From Myxococcus landrumus (GTDB lineage: Bacteria; Myxococcota; Myxococcia; Myxococcales; Myxococcaceae), in assembly GCF_017301635.1 (NCBI RefSeq), contig NZ_CP071091.1, forward strand, positions 277,001 to 341,000: DNA of 64,000 bases, written 5' to 3'. The notes beneath the pieces were generated by a model. The model saw nothing but the letters and a program-made list of their open reading frames with translations, did not search any database and was not told where the DNA came from. The number at the start of each line of letters is the position of its first letter. Position 1 is the stretch's first letter. Positions 15,553 through 24,755 of the stretch are shown piece after piece. The translations under genes were made by a program, and so were the position numbers.

Positions 15553-18072
15553 GTGAGAGTCGAGATGCAGGCGGAGCAGCGGGGACGCGTGCTGGTGGTT
15601 GCTGGGAAGGAATCCGGCGACGCCTTGATGGAGCGGCTGACCGCGAGCGGCTACCACTGCGCGACGGCCGAACGCGAGAGTGGCCTGGCGGAGCTGGCGG
15701 ACGTGTTGCAGCCGGAGGTCGTCCTCCTGTCGGTGACGGCCAAGCGCGCTGGAGAGCTGCTGGAGTCCCTGCGTCGGGTGGAGCGTCTCCAGCGGTTGCC
15801 GGTGGTGGTGGACGTGGGCCGGTCGCGCTCGGCGGAGGCCTTCAAGCGCCTGGCGGTGGATGACTGGATTCGCGGCGCGGATGAAGTGGTACCTCGCCTG
15901 GAGGCGGCGCTGCGGGCGGGCCGTTTGAAGGACCGCGAGGAGCGTGTCCGGCTTCGCATGGGCATGCTGCTGGAAATCACCCAGGCGGCCACCAGTTCGC
16001 TGGAGCTGGAGGAGATTCTCCGCATCGCGGTGGACAAGGTGGGTCGAGTCACCGGGACGGACCGGTGCTCGGTGGTGCTGGTGGAGGGCAGCCACGCCCG
16101 TACGGGCAAGGTGGTGGCGACGCAGGAGGACCCCAGCCTCGTCCAGCTCGACATCGAGGTGGCGCGCTATCCGGAGCTACGCCGCGCGCTCGAGACGCGG
16201 GAGCCGGTGCTCATCGAGGAGGCGCAGAGAGATCCGCTGATGGCGGAGGTGCGCACCTCCATCGTGCCCCTGGGCGTGAAGTCCATCCTCGTCCAGCCGC
16301 TCATCTGCCAGGACGACCTGCTGGGCGCGCTCTTCCTGCGCGTCTCCCGCATGGATGCGTCCTTCGGCCGTGATGAGCAGGAGTTCACGCAGGCTGTCGC
16401 GGGGGTGCTGGCCAACTCCATCCGCAACGCGCGGCTGCACACCGCGGTGAAGAAGAAGCGCGAAGACCTCGAGATGGCCTACGTGGAGCGCTACCACGAG
16501 CTGCTCGAGGCCAACCGCCGGCTCAAGGAGCTCAACCGCCTCAAGGACGAGATCATCGCGGTGGTGAGCCACGACCTGCGCGCGCCGCTCCAGGTGCTGC
16601 TGGGCCATGGCCGGCTCCTGCTGGAAGGACCGCTGGAGTCCCAGCAGAAGCAGTCCGCCGAGGCGATGATCCGCCAGGGCAAGAAGATCCTCGGCCTGGT
16701 GGAGTCGCTCCTCGAGAAGGGCAAGGGCGAGGCCGCGCGGCTGTCCATCGAGCCTCGGGTGCTGGACGTGGCGCAGTTGTGCCGCGACGCCGTCAACGAG
16801 CTGGAGATTCTCGCCGCCGAGCGCGGCGTGGTGCTCCGGGCGGACTGCCCCGACAGCCTGATGCTCATCGGTGACGAGGTGAAGCTGCACGAGGTGCTCC
16901 AGAACCTCATCACCAACGCCATCCACCATGCGCGTGACGCGGGCGAGGTGGTGGTGTCCACGCGGCGCCTGGGTCGTCCGGACGGCGACGCGGCGAAGGT
17001 GACCGTGCAGGACGACGGCGTGGGCATTCCCCAGGACGAGCTGCACCTGGTGTTCGACCGCTACCGTCACGGAGGCAAGGGCACGGGGCTGGGGCTCGCC
17101 ATCTGCAAGGAGTTCGTGGAGCTGCACGGCGGCGAAATCTGGGCGGAGAGCCCGCCGGAGCACGGCTGTCTCTTCGTCTTCACGCTGCCGCTGGCGCAGG
17201 AAGCGCCGCGCAATCCCCGCCCGCCCGTCGCGACGGCGACGCTCCACGAGCAGCCTCGCGTGCTGGTGGTGGAGGACGAGCCGGAGATCGCCGCCGTGTT
17301 GTCGGAGGTGCTGCGCTCGAAGTACCGCGTGGAGGTGGCGCGGGACGGCGCGGAGGGCCTGGCGCGTGCGCGCGCACAGCGTCCGGACCTGGTGGTGATG
17401 GACGTGTTCCTGCCCAAGCTGGATGGTCTGGACGCGGCCATGGCGCTGAAGTCGTCGTCCGACACTGCGAACATCCCGGTCATCCTGCTGTCCGCGCACC
17501 AGGGCGTCGCGGAGAAGGTCCGCGCGCTCAACCTGGGTGCCGTGGACTACATGAGCAAGCCGTTCAACGCGGTGGAGCTGCTCAACCGCACGGACCGCGC
17601 GCTCAAGCTGCGTCAGGGTGAACGCGAGCAGATGGAGCGCGAGAAGTCTCAGCCGTCGCTCCAGCGGCGCACTGGCAGCGACCCGGCCACGGGACTTCAT
17701 GACCGCCGGGGACTTCTCCTGCGGCTGGAGCAGGAACTGGCGCGAAGCCGGCGCTACCTCCGGGCCTTGAGCCTGGCGGTGCTGCGGCCGGACCGGCCGG
17801 TGGAATCGATTCCGGGCAACATCGCGGATGTCATGCGCAAGCGGGTACGGCACCCGGATGCCATCTCCCACCTGGGGGGCGGTGTCTTCGTGGTGGTCCT
17901 CCCGGAGTGCAACGCGGAAGCGGCGCGGAACGTCATCAGCCGGCTCCTGCCGGATGTGGAAAAGGTGACGGACACCGAATACCGCTCGGCGGTGGCGGAT
18001 GTGAGCCAGGACAGTGACTCGGTGGAGAAGTTGCTGGAGAAGCTGGGGGCGCCGCCTCCGGATGAGGGCTGA
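15553..18072 (+). CDS. Hybrid histidine kinase: pseudo-receiver, GAF, HisKA/HATPase, receiver, degenerate GGDEF
   Basis: 839 residues from GTG 15553 (GAGG six bases upstream); ATG 15565 is an alternative. Residues about 10-120 have a receiver-like fold but the phosphorylated aspartate is replaced (VVLLSV). A GAF domain spans about 165-305. The kinase core has H340 in VVSHDLRAPLQVLLGHG, an N-box (NLITNAIHHA), G1 box DDGVGIPQDE and G2 box GKGTGLGLAICKE, so it should be active. A true receiver follows with D617 (VVMDVFLPKLDG) and K669. The last 130 residues resemble a diguanylate cyclase (DPATGLHDRRGLLLRLEQEL), yet GGDEF reads GGGVF and the metal aspartates are gone, so no cyclase activity is expected. 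It probably senses a ligand through GAF. Output may be by phosphotransfer to a separate regulator; partner unknown. Confidence 0.88.
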   Translation: MRVEMQAEQRGRVLVVAGKESGDALMERLTASGYHCATAERESGLAELADVLQPEVVLLSVTAKRAGELLESLRRVERLQRLPVVVDVGRSRSAEAFKRLAVDDWIRGADEVVPRLEAALRAGRLKDREERVRLRMGMLLEITQAATSSLELEEILRIAVDKVGRVTGTDRCSVVLVEGSHARTGKVVATQEDPSLVQLDIEVARYPELRRALETREPVLIEEAQRDPLMAEVRTSIVPLGVKSILVQPLICQDDLLGALFLRVSRMDASFGRDEQEFTQAVAGVLANSIRNARLHTAVKKKREDLEMAYVERYHELLEANRRLKELNRLKDEIIAVVSHDLRAPLQVLLGHGRLLLEGPLESQQKQSAEAMIRQGKKILGLVESLLEKGKGEAARLSIEPRVLDVAQLCRDAVNELEILAAERGVVLRADCPDSLMLIGDEVKLHEVLQNLITNAIHHARDAGEVVVSTRRLGRPDGDAAKVTVQDDGVGIPQDELHLVFDRYRHGGKGTGLGLAICKEFVELHGGEIWAESPPEHGCLFVFTLPLAQEAPRNPRPPVATATLHEQPRVLVVEDEPEIAAVLSEVLRSKYRVEVARDGAEGLARARAQRPDLVVMDVFLPKLDGLDAAMALKSSSDTANIPVILLSAHQGVAEKVRALNLGAVDYMSKPFNAVELLNRTDRALKLRQGEREQMEREKSQPSLQRRTGSDPATGLHDRRGLLLRLEQELARSRRYLRALSLAVLRPDRPVESIPGNIADVMRKRVRHPDAISHLGGGVFVVVLPECNAEAARNVISRLLPDVEKVTDTEYRSAVADVSQDSDSVEKLLEKLGAPPPDEG

Positions 18073-18115
18073 GCCGCCTGCATGCGGGATGGGGCCGCGC
18101 TAGACTTCGTCTCGC

Positions 18116-19993
18116 GTGAGCCCCTCCCGTCTCCTCGCCTTCGTCCTGCTCGCCGCCCTGTGGGGGCCTGTCGCCGTCGCCGCGGCTCCCTCTCCTCGGC
18201 GTCCGCGCGTCGACCGGGAGGCCATGCGCGAGGCCATGGACGCAGCGGCTTCAGACGAGGGGACCTTCTCCTCCTCGGCCAGCTACACCCAGTTCCTGCG
18301 CGCCCGGTTGTCGCATCACTCGGGGAACCATCGTGCCGCGGTGGACTCCCTGCGGTTGGCGCTGGCCACGAACGATGGGCATCCGCTGCTGCTGACCCGC
18401 CTGGCGGAGGAGTACGCGCGGCTGGGGGACCTGGACAAGGCGGAGCGCGAGCTGCGTCGTGCCGTCGAGCGCTCTCCCGCGTACTACCCGGCGCATGTCC
18501 TGCTGGGCCGCGTCCTCCTGGAGTCGGGCCGCTTCACCCGCGCCCGGTTGCACCTGAGGCGGGCCATGGCGCTCAAGCCTCGCGAGCCGGAGGCCTACCT
18601 GGTGCTCGCGCAGCTCTACCTGGAGACGAACTCCGTGGCCGAGGCCGTGCGGGTGGTGGACTCCCTGGCGCGAGCACTTCCTGGAGAGGCCTCTGGGTAC
18701 CGCCGACTGGGCCTTGCCCTGGCCGAGCGCGGCGACATCCTCCGCGCGGAGCGGCTGTTGAGCGAGGCCGCCGCACGAGACCCTGGCGACGTGGAGGTGC
18801 TGGGGACGTTGGCGAAGCTGTACGAGGAGACGAACCGCCCCGCGCGCTCGGAGGAGACCCTGGCGCGAGCCTTGGAGCGTGAGCCGGACAGCGAGGAGGT
18901 GCTGCTGGCGGCGGGGCGCTCGGCGCTGAAGGCGGGCTCGCTGGTGCGGGCCCGGGCGTACCTGGACCGGCTCCTGTCCCTCTCTCTCGAGCCGGAGACG
19001 GCGGTCCGGGTGGCCTTCATCTACCTGTCCGGACGCGAGCCCAACGCCGCGGTGGAAGTCCTGGCGGCGGCTCGGGCTTCACATGGCCAGGAGCCTCGGC
19101 TGGCGTACTACTCGGGCCTGGTGCGCGAACGGATGCGGCGCTTCGCGGACGCGGCGGAGGACTTCGCCGCCGTACCGGAGGGCTCGGATGTCTTCGCCGA
19201 CGCCCGGGTGCGGCGTGCGCGGTGCCTGTCGCTGGCGGGGCAGCACTCCCCGGCCTTGTCGCTCCTGCGGGCCGCGCTCCAGGCCAGTCCGGAGGACCTG
19301 GAGGTGCGTGCCCAGTACGCCCGCGCCCTCGAGCGGGGAGGCGCGCCCGCCCGGGCCGAGTCCTTGTTGAAGGAGGGCCTGGCCCGGGGCGTCTCGGCCT
19401 CGCTGTACGACGCGCTCGCCAGCACCTTGCATCGCCAGGGGCGTGGAGGTGAGGCGGTCGCGCTGCTGAGTGACGCCGTGACTCGGGCGCCTCGGGACCA
19501 GGCCTTGCTCTACGTGCTCGGCGCGGCCTGCGAGCGGCACGGAGACCTTGCGGGGGCCCAGGCTCGCATGCGGGCCGTGCTCGCGGTGGAGCCGGACCAC
19601 GCCTCGGCCCTCAACTTCCTGGGCTACCTCCTGGCTCAGTCGGGGAAGGACCTGGACGAAGCCGAGCGACTGGTGCTCCGCGCGTTGGAGCTGCGCCCCG
19701 ACGACGGCGCCTTCCTGGATTCCCTCGGGTGGGTCTACTTCCGGCGAGGGGATTATCCGCGAGCCGTGGAGGCGCTGGAGCGCGCGGTGTCGCTGTCTCC
19801 GGACGAGCCTGTCATCCTCGAGCACCTGGGGGATGCCTATCAGCGCGCCTCCCGAGGGGAGGACGCCGCCGGAGTCTGGCGCCGGGCGCTGGAGGTGCTG
19901 GCGTTGGATCCCGAGTCGGCCGAGCCCCTGGGGCAACGGGAGACGCTGGAGCGCAAGCTCAAGGCGCTATCCATGGGTGCGGCGGGCCGCTAA
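18116..19993 (+). CDS. Exported tetratricopeptide-repeat protein
   Basis: 625 residues with a GTG start and a clear cleavable signal peptide (MSPSRLLAFVLLAALWGPVAV, cleavage near AAA at residue 23). Nearly the whole mature protein is built of 34-residue TPR units, about 14, from residue 60 on. Examples are AEEYARLGDLDKAERELRRA, AQLYLETNSVAEAVRVVD and GWVYFRRGDYPRAVEALERA. The DDGAFLDSLGWVYFRRGDYP region is typical of the TPR class found in envelope-assembly and secretion helpers. It follows the hybrid kinase after 43 bases and precedes the hydrolase by 12, so the three may share a transcript. Partner proteins cannot be named. Confidence 0.83.
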   Translation: MSPSRLLAFVLLAALWGPVAVAAAPSPRRPRVDREAMREAMDAAASDEGTFSSSASYTQFLRARLSHHSGNHRAAVDSLRLALATNDGHPLLLTRLAEEYARLGDLDKAERELRRAVERSPAYYPAHVLLGRVLLESGRFTRARLHLRRAMALKPREPEAYLVLAQLYLETNSVAEAVRVVDSLARALPGEASGYRRLGLALAERGDILRAERLLSEAAARDPGDVEVLGTLAKLYEETNRPARSEETLARALEREPDSEEVLLAAGRSALKAGSLVRARAYLDRLLSLSLEPETAVRVAFIYLSGREPNAAVEVLAAARASHGQEPRLAYYSGLVRERMRRFADAAEDFAAVPEGSDVFADARVRRARCLSLAGQHSPALSLLRAALQASPEDLEVRAQYARALERGGAPARAESLLKEGLARGVSASLYDALASTLHRQGRGGEAVALLSDAVTRAPRDQALLYVLGAACERHGDLAGAQARMRAVLAVEPDHASALNFLGYLLAQSGKDLDEAERLVLRALELRPDDGAFLDSLGWVYFRRGDYPRAVEALERAVSLSPDEPVILEHLGDAYQRASRGEDAAGVWRRALEVLALDPESAEPLGQRETLERKLKALSMGAAGR

Positions 19994-20005
19994 GTTGCTA
20001 GCCCT

Positions 20006-20845
20006 ATGGCTCGCATCGACGAGGGCTATTTCACCAGCAGGGATGGCACCCGGCTCTTCTGGAAGACCCATCTCCCGGATTCCGAGCCGCGTGCTCATGT
20101 CGCGGTGGTGCATGGCTACGGAGACCACTTCGGCCGCTACCAATACGTGACGGACGCACTCGTGGCGGACGGCTTCGCGGTGCACGGCTTCGACTACCGG
20201 GGCCACGGTCGCGCCGAGGGCCGCCGCGCCTACTGCGAGAAGTGGCCGCACTACGTCGACGACCTGGAGGTCTTCTGGGAGCGCGTGCGAGGCGCGGCCG
20301 GTGGACGCAAGACGTTCGCCCTGGCCCACAGCCACGGGGGCCTCATGGCGGCGCACTGGGCGGGGGCTCGCGCCGTGGAGGGTTTGTCCGGACTGGTGTT
20401 GTCGGGGCCGTACTTCAAGCTGGCCATCACGCCCCCGGCGGTGAAGGTGATGGCGGCGCGCGCGGCGGGAGCGCTGGTGCCCTGGCTGGGCATCGCCTCC
20501 GGCCTCAAGGTCGAGGACCTGACCCGAGACCCCGAAGTCCAACGCGCCACGAAGGAAGACCCGCTCTACCTGTCCATCGCCACGCCGCGCTGGTTCATCG
20601 AGTCCACCAAGGCGCAGGCGGAGGCGATGTTGCTGGCGTCGAAGATTCAAGTCCCGCTGTTCGTGCTCTGCGGAGCGGAGGACGGGGTGGCGGCGCCGGC
20701 GGCGGCGCGGGTGTTCTTCGAGACGGCGGGCTCGGCGGACAAGAAGTTCAAGGAGTACCCGGGCATGAAGCACGAGCCGCTCAACGAGGTGGGGCGCGGT
20801 GAAGTGTTCCGGGATATCTCCGGCTGGATCTCCGCGCATCTCTGA
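20006..20845 (+). CDS. Alpha/beta hydrolase of the lysophospholipase/monoacylglycerol lipase type
   Basis: 279 residues. The fold is recognisable from HVAVVHGYGDHFGRYQYV (oxyanion region), FDYRGHGRAEGRRAYC, a nucleophile elbow AHSHGG with S109, the acid D226 in GAEDGV and the base H256 in GMKHEPLNE. This spacing and the HGYGDH and RGHGRS-like motifs place it with PldB-type lysophospholipases and monoglyceride lipases. The elbow is H-S-H-G-G rather than the usual G-H-S-M-G. No signal peptide, so it should be cytoplasmic or loosely membrane-bound. Starts 12 bases after the TPR gene. Substrate is not determined by sequence. Confidence 0.85.
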   Translation: MARIDEGYFTSRDGTRLFWKTHLPDSEPRAHVAVVHGYGDHFGRYQYVTDALVADGFAVHGFDYRGHGRAEGRRAYCEKWPHYVDDLEVFWERVRGAAGGRKTFALAHSHGGLMAAHWAGARAVEGLSGLVLSGPYFKLAITPPAVKVMAARAAGALVPWLGIASGLKVEDLTRDPEVQRATKEDPLYLSIATPRWFIESTKAQAEAMLLASKIQVPLFVLCGAEDGVAAPAAARVFFETAGSADKKFKEYPGMKHEPLNEVGRGEVFRDISGWISAHL

Positions 20846-20862
20846 CATAATCAAGGCAGCCG

Positions 20863-20878
20863 GCTCCTCGGAAGGAGC
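20863..20878 (+). other. Hairpin in the leader of the bactofilin genes
   Basis: GCTCCT (20863-20868) and AGGAGC (20873-20878) form a six-pair stem with a four-base loop in the 55-base gap between the hydrolase stop and bacN. It has no T-run. It may end hydrolase transcription, or fold in the bacN leader. A CATAAT at 20846-20851 could be a -10 box for bacN but lacks a good -35. Confidence 0.3.
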
Positions 20879-20900
20879 AGGCTCTGGGTGAGGTCACCGC

Positions 20901-21242
20901 ATGGCACAGGGTGAAACGGGCATCATCGGCAAGGGCATCGTCATCAAGGGAAGCCTCACGGGTGGTGGGGACCTTGTCATCGAGGGGCGGGTGGAGGGGC
21001 AGATTGCCCTGAAGAACCACCTCACCATCGAGAGCACCGGCAAGGTGCAGGCGGACATCCGGGCCGAGGAGTTGACCATCAACGGCGAGGCCAGCGGCAA
21101 CATCGACGCCTCGACACGAGTGGCCATCAACGCTTCGGCCAAGGTGGCCGGCGACATCAAGGCGCCGCGCATCGTCATCGAGGATGGCGCCGTGTTCAAC
21201 GGCTCCATCGAGATGGACGTCCGGCTGCCGGACGACATCTGA
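20901..21242 (+). CDS. bacN: Bactofilin (BacN-like)
   Basis: 113 residues. Bactofilins polymerise without nucleotide into filaments from a right-handed beta-helix. The helix here spans about residues 10-108 and is visible as regular six-residue rungs: LTGGGDLVIEGRVEGQIAL, LTIESTGKVQADIRAEELTI, then GDIKAPRIVIEDGAVFNGSI. Short tails flank it. It is the first of three bactofilin genes followed by a ParB-like gene. That order matches bacNOP-padC of Myxococcus xanthus, where the proteins form elongated scaffolds in the subpolar regions that hold the ParABS segregation machinery. Assignment to bacN is by position and length. Confidence 0.9.
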   Translation: MAQGETGIIGKGIVIKGSLTGGGDLVIEGRVEGQIALKNHLTIESTGKVQADIRAEELTINGEASGNIDASTRVAINASAKVAGDIKAPRIVIEDGAVFNGSIEMDVRLPDDI

Positions 21243-21297
21243 AGCTCACGCCGCGGGTGGCCGCGGCATACACCTTTCGAGAGGGCGGACTACACTC

Positions 21298-21621
21298 ATG
21301 GCGAATACGGTCATCGGTTCGAGCATCGTCATCGACGGAGAGATTTCCGGAGACGAGGACCTGGTCATCCAGGGTACCGTGAAGGGGAAGATCTCCCTCA
21401 AGGAGAGTCTCTACGTGGAGGGCAGTGGCGTCGTCGAGGCGGACATCGAGACGCAGAACGTGGAGATTGGCGGCAAGGTGACGGGCAACATCGTCGCCAG
21501 CGACAAGGTGGAGCTGAAGACGGACTGCCGCGTGGTGGGCGACATCAAGGCGCCGCGCATCCTCATCGCCGACGGAGCCTCCTTCAAGGGCAACGTCGAC
21601 ATGGACATGAAGGAGCGCTGA
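21298..21621 (+). CDS. bacO: Bactofilin (BacO-like)
   Basis: 107 residues from the ATG that opens MANTVIGSSIVIDGEISGDE; the frame remains open further upstream but that part overlaps bacN and is not bactofilin-like. The beta-helix covers nearly the full length (DLVIQGTVKGKISLKESLYV, GSGVVEADIETQNVEIGG, RILIADGASFKGNVDM). It is about 50 per cent like its two neighbours by eye, consistent with tandem duplication. It should co-polymerise with the other two. It ends three bases before the next bactofilin start, so the pair is translationally coupled. Confidence 0.88.
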   Translation: MANTVIGSSIVIDGEISGDEDLVIQGTVKGKISLKESLYVEGSGVVEADIETQNVEIGGKVTGNIVASDKVELKTDCRVVGDIKAPRILIADGASFKGNVDMDMKER

Positions 21622-21624
21622 TTC

Positions 21625-22317
21625 GTGGCCACCCCGAAGGAGCTGAGCAGCGATATCGTCAACAACACCGTGGTGGGGCCTTCCATCCTCATCAGCGGTC
21701 GGTTGACGGGCGATGAGGACCTCACGGTCCGAGGCCGCGTGGAGGGCGAGCTGACGCTCAGCCGCACCCTCATCGTGGAGCCGTCGGGCGTGGTGAAGGC
21801 CAACGTCGCGGTGCGCAACGCCATCGTCAGTGGCGTGGTGGTGGGCAACATCAACGCCACGGAGAGCGTGGAGCTGACCCGAGAGGGACGCATGGTCGGG
21901 GACATCCACGCCCCGCGCGTCATCATCGTGGACGGCGCCAGCTTCCGCGGCCGCGTGGACATGGGTGACGTGGAGCCCGGCCGTCTGCCGTCGGAGCGCC
22001 CGGTGGTGGCGCGTCCCGCCGCGGTGACGCGTCCGGCGACGACCCCGGCGCGCCCCAGCGCCGTTCCCGCGCGTCCTTCCACGCCCACGCCGCCGCGTCC
22101 GCCGCCGCCTCCCGCGGCCACGCGCCCGTCGGCGCCGACGCCCACGACTCCCGCCCGCCCCGCGAGCAAGCCGCTGCCGCCGCCTCCGCCCCCTCGGGTT
22201 GAGTCGCGTCCGGCCGCCCCGCCCGTGGAGCAGACGACTTCTGCCGAGCCGCCAACGCCCTTCTCAGTGGGTGCTGGCGCCAAGAAGAAGGTCGTGGTGA
22301 AGAAGAAGACCCGCTAG
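21625..22317 (+). CDS. bacP: Bactofilin with long proline-rich basic tail (BacP-like)
   Basis: 230 residues from a GTG with AAGGAGCGC directly upstream. The beta-helix core lies at about residues 12-112 ([20 protein letters not shown] through [19 protein letters not shown]). After it comes a 110-residue tail rich in proline, alanine and arginine, ending in [11 protein letters not shown]. BacP of M. xanthus has the same layout, and the protein has been linked to the small GTPase SofG and to the polar localisation of type IV pili ATPases, besides the shared role in ParABS positioning. The very basic last 11 residues could contact DNA, membrane or acidic partners such as the acidic part of the PadC-like protein next door. 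Confidence 0.9.
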   Translation: MATPKELSSDIVNNTVVGPSILISGRLTGDEDLTVRGRVEGELTLSRTLIVEPSGVVKANVAVRNAIVSGVVVGNINATESVELTREGRMVGDIHAPRVIIVDGASFRGRVDMGDVEPGRLPSERPVVARPAAVTRPATTPARPSAVPARPSTPTPPRPPPPPAATRPSAPTPTTPARPASKPLPPPPPPRVESRPAAPPVEQTTSAEPPTPFSVGAGAKKKVVVKKKTR

Positions 22318-22378
22318 AGCGCACATCCCGCGCCGCCGGAGTTGGCGGCGTGGGAGTTCGCGAAACAGGGGTGCCACC

Positions 22379-23545
22379 ATGGACGCCGAGCACAGGGTTG
22401 ACGGAGAGGAAGGGATGCCGGGGTCTCCGGAGGGTGGCTCGTCGTCGGCACCCGAGGCGATTTCGGCGCGTGGCGACGGTGGCTCCGAGGTCGCCGCGCA
22501 GGGTGAGCCCTCGTTCGTGGCGCTCCCACGTGTCGACGGTGGGGAAGGGGAGCCGGGCTCCTCGACTCCCGCATCGGCGGACACGAGCGGTGCGTCGCCA
22601 GAGGGAGGCTCGGTGGAGTCTCACGGTGTCGCCGCGGAAGGGGCGCCCGGCGCGGGCGAGCCTGAGCGGACCATGGAGTCGTCGGTGGGTTCGTCGGAAG
22701 AGTCCCAGGTGAAGTCCCCCACGGAGTCCGAGGACTCCAGCGGGGAGCCGAAGCCGGAGGCGCGGACCGAGCAGGCCCCTGTCCCGGAGGCGCGGGCCGA
22801 AGAGTCCTCGACGCAAGAAGCGGCGTCGCCGGAGGCCACGTCCTCGGAGGCCGAGGCGGGGGCGGAGTCGGATGCCGATTCCTCGGAGTCCGATGAGGAG
22901 CCGGGGCTGGAGCTGTTGGCCGCTCCCGAGCAGCGCCTCGCGGGGCGCGTCGTGACGGTGCTGATGCCGTTGGAGCGGCTCGAGGACGACGTGGGGCATC
23001 GCCTCCGTCCGGAGGGTGACGTGTCCGGGCTGGCGACGGACATCGCCCGGCTGGGGCAGTTGTTCCCCGTGGACGTGCGGCCTCGTGGTGGTGAGCGCTA
23101 CCAACTGGTGTGCGGTTTCCGGCGCGTGGCGGCGCTGCGCTTCCTCAAGCGGGACGCGGTGCAGGCGCGTGTCCACACGGACCTGTCCGACGAGGACGCG
23201 CTGCTCATGTCGCTGGCGGAGGCCATCCACGCCACGCCCGTGGACCCCGAGGTGCTGGAGGCCAAGCGCGAGCAGCTCGAGTCCCAGGGGCGCCTGAGCG
23301 CGGCCGTGGCGGACATGCTCGCCAAGGCGCTCGCCACCGAGGACTCGCTGGCACCCGAGGGCGTCGAGGAGGAGATCGACGCGGACGAGCTGGCGGGAGA
23401 TGTCTCGCAGCGGCTGGGGGCCATCAACCAGGACCTCTCGTTGCTGGCGGACGTGTTCGCCTCGCTGGATGAGTCGCGCCGCGCGGAGTTGTTGATGCAG
23501 CTTCGGTATTCGTCGGAGCTGGTCGCGTACCTGGAGGGACTGTAG
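22379..23545 (+). CDS. padC: PadC-like ParB/Srx-domain adaptor protein
   Basis: 388 residues. Residues 1-185 are low-complexity and strongly acidic (glutamate, serine, glycine, proline). A ParB/Srx domain follows at about 188-290: [11 protein letters not shown], then GRYQLVCGF-type core with C245-G246-F247-R248-R249, the GxRR motif that contacts nucleotide triphosphates in ParB proteins. There is no helix-turn-helix, so it does not bind parS in the way ParB does. In M. xanthus PadC links ParA to bactofilin scaffolds and its ParB/Srx domain binds CTP. A helical tail (about 340-388) completes it. Gene position directly after three bactofilins makes the assignment strong. Confidence 0.9.
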   Translation: MDAEHRVDGEEGMPGSPEGGSSSAPEAISARGDGGSEVAAQGEPSFVALPRVDGGEGEPGSSTPASADTSGASPEGGSVESHGVAAEGAPGAGEPERTMESSVGSSEESQVKSPTESEDSSGEPKPEARTEQAPVPEARAEESSTQEAASPEATSSEAEAGAESDADSSESDEEPGLELLAAPEQRLAGRVVTVLMPLERLEDDVGHRLRPEGDVSGLATDIARLGQLFPVDVRPRGGERYQLVCGFRRVAALRFLKRDAVQARVHTDLSDEDALLMSLAEAIHATPVDPEVLEAKREQLESQGRLSAAVADMLAKALATEDSLAPEGVEEEIDADELAGDVSQRLGAINQDLSLLADVFASLDESRRAELLMQLRYSSELVAYLEGL

Positions 23546-24114
23546 TGCTCACGGATTCTCTCGCCCGCGACAAGGCCCGCTTGCTGGAGTTGCTCACGCA
23601 GCGCTCCTTCGAGCGTCGGCGTGTGGTGCTCTCGTCTGGCAAGGAGTCGGATTTCTACATCGACTGCAAGCGCACGGCGCTCCTGGCCGAGGGGCACTTC
23701 CTCATTGGCCGCCTGTTCCTGGACGCCATCCGCCGCGAGGCACCGGAGGCGGTGGGCGTGGGCGGGCTGACGCTGGGGGCTGATCCGCTGGCGTCGGCGG
23801 TGAGCCTCACGGGCTACCTGTCCGGCCATCCGCTGTCGGCCTTCATCGTCCGCAAGGAGCCCAAGGGCCACGGCACCGGCCAGTGGATTGAGGGACTCAG
23901 CGGCCTGGGCGCGGGCGCGAAGGTGGCCATCGTCGAGGACGTCGTGACGACGGGTGGCTCCACCATCAAGGCCATCGAGCGGGCTCAGTCCGAGGGCCTC
24001 ACGGTGCTGGGCGCCTTCGCCCTGGTGGACCGGATGGAGGGCGGTCGCGAAGCGGTGGAAGCCGCGGGCCACCGGCTCTTCACGCTGTTCACCCGCAAGG
24101 ACTTCATTCCGTGA
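23545..24114 (+). CDS. pyrE: Orotate phosphoribosyltransferase
   Basis: 189 residues, short for a family often near 210. It joins orotate to phosphoribosyl pyrophosphate to give orotidine 5'-monophosphate in pyrimidine synthesis. The PRPP-binding motif is VAIVEDVVTTGGST at about 130-143, and the flexible catalytic loop RKEPKGHG is intact. SGKESDFYIDCKRTALLAEG near the start is the usual orotate-side segment. The GTG start shares one base with the padC stop (TAGTG). It ends overlapping the next gene by four bases (GTGA), so translation of padC, pyrE and the lipoprotein appears coupled. Confidence 0.93.
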   Translation: MLTDSLARDKARLLELLTQRSFERRRVVLSSGKESDFYIDCKRTALLAEGHFLIGRLFLDAIRREAPEAVGVGGLTLGADPLASAVSLTGYLSGHPLSAFIVRKEPKGHGTGQWIEGLSGLGAGAKVAIVEDVVTTGGSTIKAIERAQSEGLTVLGAFALVDRMEGGREAVEAAGHRLFTLFTRKDFIP

Positions 24115-24740
24115 AGAAGCTTCTCGCCACGGGAGCGCTGCTGGGCATGCTGTCCGGCTGCTCCTCCTTGCCTCCCGCCGTTGGCGAGCAGGCCCCCACG
24201 CTGCATGACGAGGGCGCGGAAGAGGCCTACCGGGCGCTGCTCAACAAGTACTCGGCGAACCAGGAGATCTACGACGGCTTCGACACGCGTCTCTTCGCCG
24301 GAGTCACGCTCCAGACGCCGACGTTCCGCGAGGCGCGTGTCCGCCGCCAGGCGGCCTTCCAGGTGTTGCCGCCCCCGAAGGTGGAACAACTGCTCTCCGA
24401 GGAGCGCACCGAGGCGGGCCAGGTGCACGAGTTCTTCCTGGGCGTGCACGTCAACGACTACCGGTACCTCGACTTCGACTTCAAGCGGTCCATCTGGCGC
24501 ATGGCGCTGGTGACGCCCGCGGGCGAGGTGACGCCGGTGCGCATCCGTCGGCTGGGCCGCGCGGACCTGGAGATGCGCGCGTACTACCCGTACACGAGCG
24601 TCTTCTGGGTCGGGTACGAGGTGCAGTTCCCCACGGTGATGTCCTCCGGACAGCCCGTCATCCCGCCCGGGACGGAGCAGGTGACGTTCCGCCTCGCCTC
24701 ATCGTTGGGCAAGGCGGAGCTCAAGGTCTCCGCGCAGTAG
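24111..24740 (+). CDS. Hypothetical lipoprotein
   Basis: 209 residues. MKKLLATGALLGMLSGC is a classic lipoprotein signal with the lipidated cysteine at residue 17; the next residues are SSLPPA, so there is no inner-membrane retention aspartate. The mature part is mixed alpha/beta with aromatic-rich strands (VNDYRYLDFDFKRSIWRMAL, then YYPYTSVFWVGYEVQF) and resembles no family I can name. The GTG start overlaps the pyrE stop. It faces the LOG-family gene, 15 bases away on the other strand. Confidence 0.72.
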   Translation: MKKLLATGALLGMLSGCSSLPPAVGEQAPTLHDEGAEEAYRALLNKYSANQEIYDGFDTRLFAGVTLQTPTFREARVRRQAAFQVLPPPKVEQLLSEERTEAGQVHEFFLGVHVNDYRYLDFDFKRSIWRMALVTPAGEVTPVRIRRLGRADLEMRAYYPYTSVFWVGYEVQFPTVMSSGQPVIPPGTEQVTFRLASSLGKAELKVSAQ

Positions 24741-24755
24741 TCGGCGCGTCGTCCT

